Source: CAZMHN01 sp964566145
GTDB taxonomy: Bacteria > Patescibacteriota > Patescibacteriia > Veblenbacterales > UBA10138
Direction: 5' to 3'
Assembly (NCBI GenBank): GCA_964566145.1
Contig: CAZMHN010000020.1
Location: 1 to 12,993 of the forward strand
Length of the DNA: 12,993 nt
A program made the translations under genes and the position numbers. Position 1 is the stretch's first letter. Every line of letters starts with the position of its first letter. The notes beneath the pieces are model-generated. The model was not told where the DNA came from, made no database searches, and saw only the letters and a program-made list of their open reading frames with translations. Below, in pieces: positions 6,760 to 12,993 of the stretch.

Positions 6760-7770
6760 TTAGCGGAGCGGGCGCGGCGTGAGCCCTAGGCGCTTCAATT
6801 CTACCATAGCGATCCTGCCTATCCCACGCCGGACCGGGCCCAAGTGTTTCAGCAGTTTTGAGACGGGCACCCAGGCCACCTTGGCGGCCTCGCGCGGGTC
6901 GGGCGTCAGTTTCGGCCGCGCTTCTTTTACCCGCGCCACCGCCAGGCTCACTTCCTGTCCCACGAACGGCTTTTTCCTGGGATCCGTCCCCTGTTCCACA
7001 AGCTGTCTGGGCCAGCGGTAGGCGTACACGGATTTTTTCAATGCCAGGAGTTCGAATGAGGTTATGCCGACCTCTTCCCTTAGCTCGCGCCTGGCAGTGG
7101 CTTCCAGGCCGTCCGCGTTCTCAACTCCCCCCTGGGGGAATTGCCAGGCGTTCTGCTTGTGCTCCTTATGCCATACCAAAAGAACCTCGTTTTTGGGGTT
7201 CAGAAGGCATATGGCTACTACGGGCCTAAGTCGGGCAGAAACCGTCCTAGAGCGCAATTTCAGGGCTTTCAGGGGCCTGTATATGGGCCCTTTTGGCGTC
7301 AATGTGCTTTGGAACAGGGTTATTTCGCCGACATAAAAAGACCTGTTCAGGACAGGCAACCCGGGCAAGGCAGGGGCAATCCCCTTCGGCCGCACCAGAG
7401 TGAGATGGAGGTCATGGACTGACACTGGAAGGCCCAAGCGCCTAATCGCCGCCGCTGTGAGCTGTTGGAGGCGCTTGGCGTTAGGCTCGGGCGCTACCTG
7501 CACCGCCACGGCACTGGGGCGCCGCGGCGGAATAGGCGCCACTTCCCCCAATGTCAGGCTGAATCCAGGTACGGCCTCTGCGGCGCCTTGCAGGGCCGCG
7601 GCCGCGGCCTCCACCCTGGCCTCCGGCACCTCGCCCAGAAAAGCCAAGGTGAGATGCAGGTTCTCCTCCTCCACCCATTTTCCGCGTATGGCCCGGCGGA
7701 GCGGTTCAACGGTTTTCAGCAATTCGCGCCGCAGCGATTTCGGCAGTGGTATGGCCAGGAACAGTCTCAT
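6760..7770 (-). CDS. Fusion of 2H phosphoesterase (ThpR/LigT-like) and RppH-like Nudix hydrolase
   Basis: This 336-residue protein joins two RNA-end enzyme domains. Residues 1-172 are a 2H phosphoesterase with both catalytic motifs, HLTL at 39-42 and HLTL at 122-125, as in ThpR, the RNA 2',3'-cyclic phosphodiesterase (the old '2'-5' RNA ligase'). Residues 180-336 are a Nudix domain with WQFPQGG (209-215), typical of RppH and Ap4A hydrolases, and a Nudix box at 214-236 ending RELREEVGI. The first Glu of the G-x5-E pattern is Asp (D220), a mild change; the key RELREE acids are kept. One continuous frame, so not a frameshift artefact. It is the first gene of the minus operon; its predicted promoter leaves a leader of only about 4 nt. 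Joint action on RNA 5' and 3' ends is inferred. Confidence 0.9.
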   Translation of the reverse strand: MRLFLAIPLPKSLRRELLKTVEPLRRAIRGKWVEEENLHLTLAFLGEVPEARVEAAAAALQGAAEAVPGFSLTLGEVAPIPPRRPSAVAVQVAPEPNAKRLQQLTAAAIRRLGLPVSVHDLHLTLVRPKGIAPALPGLPVLNRSFYVGEITLFQSTLTPKGPIYRPLKALKLRSRTVSARLRPVVAICLLNPKNEVLLVWHKEHKQNAWQFPQGGVENADGLEATARRELREEVGITSFELLALKKSVYAYRWPRQLVEQGTDPRKKPFVGQEVSLAVARVKEARPKLTPDPREAAKVAWVPVSKLLKHLGPVRRGIGRIAMVELKRLGLTPRPLR

Positions 7771-7780
7771 AAGCCCACGT

Positions 7781-7809
7781 ATCGTACCACGCTCACCCCT
7801 GCGGTTCCA
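7781..7809 (-). promoter_or_regulatory. Predicted extended -10 promoter of the minus operon
   Basis: On the minus strand, TACGAT (7786 to 7781) is preceded by TGG, an extended -10. A weak -35, TGGAAC (7809 to 7804, three of six), lies 17 bp upstream. Transcription would start near 7774, only about 4 nt before the ATG at 7770, giving a nearly leaderless mRNA. Confidence 0.5.
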
Positions 7810-7833
7810 GGCTCACTGAATACGCGTCCGGCG

Positions 7834-7842
7834 TGCTATACT
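7834..7842 (+). promoter_or_regulatory. Predicted extended -10 promoter giving a leaderless mRNA
   Basis: TGCTATACT is an extended -10 (TGC plus TATACT, five of six matches). The usual distance to the start point places transcription at about 7849, the A of the ATG itself. No Shine-Dalgarno is present and no good -35 is seen. This also supports the ATG at 7849 over the longer open frame that runs back into the opposite operon. Confidence 0.55.
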
Positions 7843-7848
7843 AAGCCT

Positions 7849-9261
7849 ATGCATAGGCGAACCGTTCGCTCATTTTTCATACGGCTTGCGCTGGCCATTT
7901 GGCTGTTGCCGTCCGTCCTACTCCCCTTCCCCCCGGCTTACGTTCTGGCGCAGGAGACGGCGGAGTTCGATTATGATTACATCATTTCGGACGACGATCT
8001 GGCCGACAAGGATTCGCTGGACCAGGCGCAGATACAATCCTTTCTTGAGCACAAGGGAAGCGCCCTGGCCGGCTACCGCGATCCTACGACGCGTCTGCTG
8101 GCGGCGCAGATCATTTACTACTCGGCGCAGGATTTCAGCATCAGTCCCAAGTTCCTGCTGACGCTCCTGCAGAAGGAGCAGAGCCTCGTCGAGAATCCGA
8201 GTCCGTCCCAATCGAGCTACGACTGGGCTACGGGCTATGCCGTGTGCGACGGGTGCGACACGAGCGATCCTTTGATACAGAAGTTCAAAGGCTTCTACAA
8301 CCAGGTGTACAACGCGGCCAAGCGCATACGCACGGTGTATCTTGCCGAGCTTGCCTCTTCGGGGCGCACTTCCTCGGGCTACGGACCGGGCATTGCGAAG
8401 CAGGTGGACGGCCGCAGTGTGACGCCCGCCAACCATGCCACCGCCGTGCTCTATACCTACACCCCGCACCTGCACGGCAACAGGCTGTTCGGCGAGCTGT
8501 GGCAAAAGTATTTCGCCCGCACATACCCCGACGGAACGCTCCTCAACGCGGACGGCGAGCGCGAAGTGTGGCTGGTCGAGCTCGGGCAGAGGCGTCAGTT
8601 CGCCAACCGTTCCGTGTTCCTGTCGCGCTACCCCGGTTTCGAGCGGGTGCTCACGGTGAGCCAGACCGAGCTTCAGAAGTATCCCGTGGGCAGGGCCATA
8701 CAGTTCGCCAACTATTCTTTCCTGCGCACGCCGAGGGGCACGGTGTACCTGGTGGTGGACGACACGCTACGAGGGTTCGATTCCCAGGAGGCCGTGCGCA
8801 AGATCGGAGTGAACCCGGCGGAGATAGTGGACGTGGCCCAGGAGGACCTGGCGGGATATGCTGAAGCCGAGCCCATCACCGCCAAAAGCCTGTACCCCTT
8901 GGGTCAGCTTATTCAGGACACGAAGTCCGGAGGCATCTACTGGGTCCAGAACGGCGCGAAGCGCCCCATCATGTCCAAAGAGCTTATGACGGCGAATTTC
9001 AAAGGCAAGAAGTTCATCCGCCGCACGCCGGAACAGCTGAACGAGCTCTCGACCGGCTCGCCCGTCCTCTTCCCCGAAGGCGAGCTGGTGAAGGGCGCCC
9101 AGGACCCCGCGGTGTACCTCATCTCCAACCGCCAGAAGCGTCCGTTCGCCTCGGCCGAGGCTTTCGAACAGCTGGGGTTCGACTGGAAGAACATCATTAC
9201 GGCTAGCGACAGCGCCTTGGCGCTCCACGCCGCAGGCGAACCCATAGTTTCGCCTTTGTAG
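7849..9261 (+). CDS. Secreted lysozyme-like protein with C-terminal repeats
   Basis: This 470-residue protein starts with a signal peptide (MHRRTVRSFF, a hydrophobic run, and a likely cut near YVLAQ, residue 35). Residues about 80-220 resemble a lysozyme-like domain: ISPKFLLTLLQKEQSLVE (98-115) carries E110 as the candidate catalytic acid, followed by a GYAVCDGC segment (129-136) and a late YTPHLHGN (204-211). The rest holds about four diverged repeats of 45-60 residues, beginning near 240, 298, 362 and 420, each with a pattern like VYLI-NG-KRPF-S-VF (for example YWVQNGAKRPIMS and YLISNRQKRPFAS). They may bind cell wall or polymer. The mRNA is predicted leaderless. A role in wall remodelling is inferred; catalysis is unproven. 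The gene ends 11 nt before the next start. Confidence 0.78.
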   Translation: MHRRTVRSFFIRLALAIWLLPSVLLPFPPAYVLAQETAEFDYDYIISDDDLADKDSLDQAQIQSFLEHKGSALAGYRDPTTRLLAAQIIYYSAQDFSISPKFLLTLLQKEQSLVENPSPSQSSYDWATGYAVCDGCDTSDPLIQKFKGFYNQVYNAAKRIRTVYLAELASSGRTSSGYGPGIAKQVDGRSVTPANHATAVLYTYTPHLHGNRLFGELWQKYFARTYPDGTLLNADGEREVWLVELGQRRQFANRSVFLSRYPGFERVLTVSQTELQKYPVGRAIQFANYSFLRTPRGTVYLVVDDTLRGFDSQEAVRKIGVNPAEIVDVAQEDLAGYAEAEPITAKSLYPLGQLIQDTKSGGIYWVQNGAKRPIMSKELMTANFKGKKFIRRTPEQLNELSTGSPVLFPEGELVKGAQDPAVYLISNRQKRPFASAEAFEQLGFDWKNIITASDSALALHAAGEPIVSPL

Positions 9262-9263
9262 GA
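9260..9263 (+). promoter_or_regulatory. Ribosome binding site deciding the LigB-like start
   Basis: AGGA overlaps the stop codon of the preceding gene. It lies 9 nt before the ATG at 9273 but only 3 nt before the in-frame TTG at 9267, so the ATG is the better start. Confidence 0.5.
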
Positions 9264-9272
9264 ACATTGCCT

Positions 9273-10046
9273 ATGCCATTGGTAGGATGCGCGCTCGTGC
9301 CGAATTCGCCCCTCCTGCTCCCCGGCCTTTCGCTTGAGGCCAGGCAGAAGGTGGCCAAGGTCACAGCCGCCCTTGAGCGGCTGGCGGTTGAGCTTTACGC
9401 CAGACAGCCCGGCGTGGCCGTGGTCCTGGCCGAGAGCGCGGAGTTCCAGCGCCCAACCCTGCTCCAGAACCAGGAATTCAAATACCAGTTCGCCGAGCTG
9501 GGGGACCTGGCCACCCAAGGCTCATGCCGCGGGGCTCTGGGGTTCACTCACAGGATGAAAGAGCGGTACGAGACCGCGTACCCCATTCCGCTCATGAGCC
9601 CGCCTGTACTGCCGCCGGCGGCCGGCATACCCTTGGCGTGCCTGGCGCCGCTCGTAAGCTCGTGCGCCGTAGCCGTGCTTATGCTTCCGCCCCAGCTGAC
9701 CGCGGACGACATTGAGCATTTGGGCCAGGTGCTTTCCACCGAGCTCGCCGCCACCCGCGACCGTGCGGTGCTGATGGCCTGCGGCACCCTGGCAGTACAC
9801 GACAGGCGTTTCGCGGCCGACGCCACGGTGTACGACAAGGCCTTCCTGGCCTCGCTTTCAGAGCGCGACAGCGAGAGCCTGCTGAACCTAGACCCCGTCC
9901 TCAGGAACCGCGTGCAGGAAACGCTGTGGGCCCCGACCTGCGTCATGCGCGCGGCACGGAGCCAGGATTCGCTTTCCTGCGACATCATGGAGTACGGGGT
10001 GCCTTGCGGCGTGGGCCTGGTGGTGGCCGCCAACATTCAAAATTAG
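9273..10046 (+). CDS. LigB-like (class III extradiol dioxygenase / Memo fold) protein, metal ligands altered
   Basis: This 257-residue protein resembles the LigB/Memo family (extradiol dioxygenase subunit B and AmmeMemoRadiSam protein B). The N-terminal LVGCALVPNSPLLLPGL (3-19) matches the family's A-I-V-P-H-P-P segment, and the C-terminal part LLNLDPVLRNRV (203-214) to YGVPCGVGLVVA (241-252) matches the usual N-L-D-P and P-F-G-V-G blocks. The expected metal-binding His of PHPP is N11, and the SPHG-type segment reads LAESAEF (52-58), so the normal metal site appears lost. H176 (TLAVHDRR) may be what remains of the DLSHR histidine. It is probably not a working dioxygenase. It sits 11 nt after the lysozyme-like gene and 3 nt before the priA-like gene, so the three are likely co-transcribed. 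The role is unknown. Confidence 0.65.
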   Translation: MPLVGCALVPNSPLLLPGLSLEARQKVAKVTAALERLAVELYARQPGVAVVLAESAEFQRPTLLQNQEFKYQFAELGDLATQGSCRGALGFTHRMKERYETAYPIPLMSPPVLPPAAGIPLACLAPLVSSCAVAVLMLPPQLTADDIEHLGQVLSTELAATRDRAVLMACGTLAVHDRRFAADATVYDKAFLASLSERDSESLLNLDPVLRNRVQETLWAPTCVMRAARSQDSLSCDIMEYGVPCGVGLVVAANIQN

Positions 10047-10049
10047 CCC

Positions 10050-11867
10050 ATGACAGCTTCGAACAGCACTGCAGCGGTGGTCATCCTGACGCGGCTACCA
10101 CGGAGCCGCGGCGTTTTTGATTACCTGCCACCGAAAGGCGCGCGGCTGGGCCCCGGCGACCTTGTGGAAGCGCCGTTCCGCGGGCGTCCGCAATACGGCG
10201 TGGTGCTTCGCCTGCCCAAAACGCCGGGCACCGATCCACGGAAGCTGTTGCCGGTCGGAAGGCTCGTAGTCAGGCAGTTCGTGCCGGCGCCTTTGCTGGA
10301 AGCGCTGGAACGCACTGCGGAACGCAACGCTTCCAGCCTGGCCACCTTGATGAGCGTGGCCCTGCCCGAGCTTCCCAAGAAATTCGTTCCGCCGAAATTC
10401 CCCGAAGCCAAATCCCTCCCGGCGCGCTCCAAGCCCGGCACCACCGACGTAGTCTGCGGCAACATACGCGAGCGCGCGGAAGTGGCCTTGCCGCTCATCC
10501 AGCGCGCCTTGGCGCGCAAACAGCAGGTGCTTATCCTGGTGCCTGAGCGCGACTACGCCGCTGTTTGGCAGAAACTCCTGAAAGCCCGGGGCGTTCCCGT
10601 TGAAACCTACACAGCCGAGCTCACGCCCGCGCAAAGGCGGGCGTTGTGGCTCAGGGCGCGCGCGGGCGAGGCCAGCGTGATCGTAGGCACGCGCGTGGCT
10701 TCGTTCCTGCCGTTCGCGCGGCTGGGCGGCATACTGGCAGATTCGCCCGATAACGAGAACCACCTGGAAACGGAACAGGAGCCCAAGTACGACGCGGTGC
10801 GGGTGGCGCAGGAACTGGCGCACGCCGCGGGCGTGTCCCTGGTCAGGCTGTCCCCCGCTCCCAGGCTTTCGGACAGAGAGAACTCTTCGCCGTGGCGCCT
10901 TGCGAAGCGCGACTGGAATGCGCGCATAGTGGACATGCGGCGCCAGCCCGCCAAACAGCTGGTGTCGGAAGAGCTTCGCCTGGCTTTGGACGGCGCCATG
11001 AAGCGCAACCAAAGGGCGGCGCTGTATTTGAACAAGCGCGGCGAGCTGGGCGTGCTCCAGTGCGACGACTGCGGCTATTCGCCGGCGTGCCCTGCCTGCC
11101 GGCGGCCCCTGGCTTTGGACGCCGCCGGCAGGCTGAACTGCTACCACTGCGGCACCGAAGAGGAGCACTCGCTCGCCTGCCCCAGATGCCGCGGCGCCAA
11201 CATGTCCGGGAGCGGTCTCGGGCTGGACGCCCTGGCCAAGGAACTGCAGCAGATGTTCCCTTACGCCGCGCTCGAGATAGTCGAGGGCCTGCAGGGCAAG
11301 GCCGAGCCTTTGTCGGCTCAGCTCCTGGTCGGCAACCGCGCGCTCCTGGGGCATTTGCCCAAATTGGACCTGGGGCTTGCCGCGCTCATACGCCCTGACG
11401 CCGAGCTTAGATTGCCCGAGTATGCGGCCCGGGAGCGGCTGTGGTCGGTGGCCAGGCACCTGGCGGCTTCGGCCGCGCAGTGCTACGTGCAGACCAGGGA
11501 CCCGGAGAACCTGCTGTGGAGCGCGCTGAACCAGCCCGACGGCAAGGCTTTTTACGAAAGCGAGATGAGCTCGCGCGAGCAATACCGCTACCCGCCCGCC
11601 GTCACGCTGGTGCGGTGCACCGTCCAATCCGCTTCTTTGACCGAAGCCCAGCACGACATGCACCTGGCCGCCAGCCAAATCCGCCGCACGTTCGGGGAGC
11701 AGGCCGAGGTCATCGGGCCCTATCCGGATTATTACGTTACGAAGCGCGGGCGCTACCGGTTCCACACGCTTCTGAAACTGCCGCGGGGCGCTTCCATAGC
11801 CGAGCTGGCCGCCGGCCTGCCCGACCCCGTGCGCATTGACGTGGACCCCAGATACGTTCTAAGCTAG
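10050..11867 (+). CDS. priA: PriA-like primosomal protein with degenerate helicase motifs
   Basis: This 605-residue PriA homologue is shorter than the usual 700-800. PriA recognises stalled forks and reloads the replisome. The N-terminal DNA-binding part (1-105) has the family pattern RGVFDYLPP (20-28) and GDLVEAPFRGR (36-46). The expected Walker A is replaced by VVCGNIRERAEV (134-145); GTRVASFLPFARLGGI (213-228) is kept, but the following DEEH box reads ADSPDNENH (230-238). Motif V/VI segments read VGNRALLGHL (427-436) and SVARHLAAS (466-474), without the AGRAGR arginines. All eight zinc cysteines remain as four CxxC pairs: 338/341, 347/350, 364/367 and 377/380. It therefore probably binds DNA and partners without ATP-driven unwinding, as proposed for actinobacterial PriA. 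The gene starts 3 nt after the LigB-like stop, and the priA-def-fmt order supports the identity. Confidence 0.85.
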   Translation: MTASNSTAAVVILTRLPRSRGVFDYLPPKGARLGPGDLVEAPFRGRPQYGVVLRLPKTPGTDPRKLLPVGRLVVRQFVPAPLLEALERTAERNASSLATLMSVALPELPKKFVPPKFPEAKSLPARSKPGTTDVVCGNIRERAEVALPLIQRALARKQQVLILVPERDYAAVWQKLLKARGVPVETYTAELTPAQRRALWLRARAGEASVIVGTRVASFLPFARLGGILADSPDNENHLETEQEPKYDAVRVAQELAHAAGVSLVRLSPAPRLSDRENSSPWRLAKRDWNARIVDMRRQPAKQLVSEELRLALDGAMKRNQRAALYLNKRGELGVLQCDDCGYSPACPACRRPLALDAAGRLNCYHCGTEEEHSLACPRCRGANMSGSGLGLDALAKELQQMFPYAALEIVEGLQGKAEPLSAQLLVGNRALLGHLPKLDLGLAALIRPDAELRLPEYAARERLWSVARHLAASAAQCYVQTRDPENLLWSALNQPDGKAFYESEMSSREQYRYPPAVTLVRCTVQSASLTEAQHDMHLAASQIRRTFGEQAEVIGPYPDYYVTKRGRYRFHTLLKLPRGASIAELAAGLPDPVRIDVDPRYVLS

Positions 11868-11879
11868 CTCCTTGAACCT

Positions 11880-12362
11880 ATGCTTCCCCTCATCGTAGTC
11901 CCCAACCAAATACTGCGCGCCAAGGCCAAGCCCTTGAGCCTGCCCTTGGATAAGGCCGCCGTAAAGCTCGGCAAAGGCATGGCCAAGGCCATCAGGCATT
12001 ACCGCGGAGTCGGGCTGGCCGCGCCCCAGGTGAACGAGGGCGTGCGCATGATAGCCGTGGCGGCCGAAGACACTTTCATGCTGTATGCCAACCCGATGAT
12101 ATTGGACGCGTCCAAGGAACTAAGCGACCTTGAGGAAGGGTGTCTGTCCATTCCGGGCGTGTACGGCATTGTTGCGCGACCCGCGCGCGTAAAGGCTTCA
12201 TACGTCACGCTGGAAGGCGCGGAAAAGACCGAGTGGCTGGAAGGGTTCGTGGCCAGGGTGTTCCAGCACGAAGTTGACCACCTGGAAGGCATACTGTTTA
12301 CGGACAGGGCCAAGCGCATCACCATGGGTGAGGAGCTCATGAAGCAGTACGGCCTGGCTTAG
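11880..12362 (+). CDS. def: Peptide deformylase
   Basis: This 160-residue metalloenzyme removes the formyl group from the N-terminal methionine of new proteins at the ribosome exit. All three signature motifs are intact: GVGLAAPQ (43-50), EGCLS (86-90) and QHEVDH (129-134). The metal ligands are C88, H130 and H134, with E131 as catalytic acid. Length fits the family. The gene starts 12 nt after the priA-like stop with no clear Shine-Dalgarno, so it probably depends on read-through from upstream. It precedes fmt, the enzyme that adds the formyl group, an arrangement common in bacteria. Confidence 0.97.
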   Translation: MLPLIVVPNQILRAKAKPLSLPLDKAAVKLGKGMAKAIRHYRGVGLAAPQVNEGVRMIAVAAEDTFMLYANPMILDASKELSDLEEGCLSIPGVYGIVARPARVKASYVTLEGAEKTEWLEGFVARVFQHEVDHLEGILFTDRAKRITMGEELMKQYGLA

Positions 12363-12408
12363 GCAGGCGGCAGTTTCGGAATCCGGTGCCTGAATATACA
12401 TTCCTACG

Positions 12409-12420
12409 TTCTTGAGAACA
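12409..12420. promoter_or_regulatory. Small palindrome between def and fmt
   Basis: GTTCTTGAGAAC has 5-bp complementary arms (GTTCT and AGAAC) around TG. It lies 20 nt before the fmt start. It could be a regulator site or a short RNA hairpin near the ribosome binding site, but a palindrome of this size can occur by chance. No convincing promoter was found in the 77-nt def-fmt gap. Confidence 0.2.
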
Positions 12421-12427
12421 TAAGAAT

Positions 12428-12432
12428 GAGGA
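12428..12432 (+). promoter_or_regulatory. Ribosome binding site deciding the fmt start
   Basis: GAGGA sits 7 nt before the ATG at 12440 and only 1 nt before an in-frame ATG at 12434, so 12440 is the likely start. Confidence 0.6.
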
Positions 12433-12439
12433 AATGAAG

Positions 12440-12993
12440 ATGGGAAGGGCGGAAAATAACCCGGCGGAGCTCAAAGGGAAGTTCGTGTTCTACGGCACGT
12501 CCGCTTTTGCGGCTGATGTGCTGCGCTGCCTGTGCCAGGCCGGCTGGAAGCCTGAACTGGTCATAACGACCAAGGCCAAGCCTGCAGGTCGCGGACTTGC
12601 CATATCCCCCACTCCCGTGGCCGTGGCTGGCCGCGAGTGCGGGTGCGAGGTCATGAAAACGGCTACGTTGAAATCGGCTGACGTGCAGGCTCAGCTCAAA
12701 GAGCGCGCCACGCCCTGGGCTTTGCTGGCCGCTTTTGGGCGCATAGTGCCGCAGGATGTCATAGCGCTCTACCCCAAAGGCATAGTGAACATACACCCGT
12801 CGCTTTTGCCAAAGTACCGCGGCGCTTCGCCTATCCAGTACGCCATAATGAACCAAGAGCCTGAAACAGGCGTTACTTTGATGATGTTAGACGAGCAAGT
12901 TGACCATGGCCCTATCCTGGCGCAGGAGCGCGCGGCCATAGAAAGCCGCGACAATGCCGAACAGCTTTCAGCCAAGCTTGCCTTAGTCGGAGC
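12440..12993 (+). CDS. fmt: Methionyl-tRNA formyltransferase, cut by the window end
   Basis: The frame stays open to the window edge (184 codons plus 2 nt, roughly the first 60 percent of a typical 310-residue enzyme). It transfers a formyl group from 10-formyl-tetrahydrofolate to Met-tRNA(fMet). The N-terminal Rossmann-type formyltransferase domain begins KFVFYGTSAFAADVL (14-28). The active-site block reads NIHPSLLPKYRGASPIQ (117-133), with catalytic N117 and H119, and the conserved aspartate is D155 in VDHGPIL (154-160), where most homologues have DTG or DAG. The C-terminal tRNA-binding domain lies beyond the window. It follows def by 77 nt and has its own Shine-Dalgarno. Confidence 0.95.
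   Translation, partial: MGRAENNPAELKGKFVFYGTSAFAADVLRCLCQAGWKPELVITTKAKPAGRGLAISPTPVAVAGRECGCEVMKTATLKSADVQAQLKERATPWALLAAFGRIVPQDVIALYPKGIVNIHPSLLPKYRGASPIQYAIMNQEPETGVTLMMLDEQVDHGPILAQERAAIESRDNAEQLSAKLALVG

Noticed and set aside
7465..7848. 128-codon extension of the lysozyme-like frame
   Set aside because: It lies antisense to the 2H phosphoesterase coding region, and the signal peptide begins properly at 7849 just after an extended -10.
10095..11765. 556-codon open frame on the minus strand
   Set aside because: It is the mirror of the PriA-like gene in GC-rich DNA. It has no recognisable domain and no start signal, while the plus strand has clear family motifs and spacing.
1..12993. 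CRISPR arrays, tRNA or rRNA genes, insertion sequences, recoded TGA
   Set aside because: No regularly spaced repeats, cloverleaf-like segments, transposase motifs or terminal repeats were found. gltX ends with TGA, so TGA acts as a stop here.

Overview
This is a bacterial window using the standard code (TAA, TAG and TGA all end genes). It is moderately GC-rich, with frequent ATA and AGG codons. The small, closely spaced genes, the stripped-down PriA, the divergent enzyme homologues, a secreted lysozyme-like protein and mRNAs predicted to have almost no leader fit a Patescibacteria/CPR (Parcubacteria-like) genome. That placement is inference; no rRNA or marker set is present.

Layout. (1) 1-290: the possible tail of an upstream gene carrying a perfect 11-4-11 palindrome, then a non-coding stretch with a promoter and an operator-like inverted repeat. 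(2) 291-1250: a Xer-type tyrosine recombinase. (3) 1272-1312: a hairpin overlapping a strong promoter. (4) 1384-3930: a large divergent SPFH/band 7-like membrane protein, closed by a strong intrinsic terminator and two further hairpins (3953-4083). (5) 4088-7770, minus strand: a tight three-gene operon read from 7770 down: 2H phosphoesterase-Nudix fusion, glutamyl-tRNA synthetase, then a secreted coiled-coil M23 peptidase, with 4-nt gaps. (6) 7771-7848: a divergent control region with two extended -10 promoters. (7) 7849-12993, plus strand: a secreted lysozyme-like protein with C-terminal repeats, a LigB-like protein that has lost its usual metal ligands, a PriA homologue without helicase motifs but with its zinc cysteines, peptide deformylase, and methionyl-tRNA formyltransferase cut by the window end.

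The plus-strand cluster keeps the widespread priA-def-fmt order, linking replication restart with formyl-methionine handling in translation. The minus operon combines RNA-end processing, tRNA charging and cell-wall hydrolysis. The recombinase and SPFH gene form a separate block with their own promoters and terminators. The most unusual points are the two adjacent proteins that have lost catalytic motifs (LigB-like and PriA-like), the RNA-end-processing fusion, the large SPFH-like protein, the nearly leaderless divergent promoters, and the palindromes near the recombinase.
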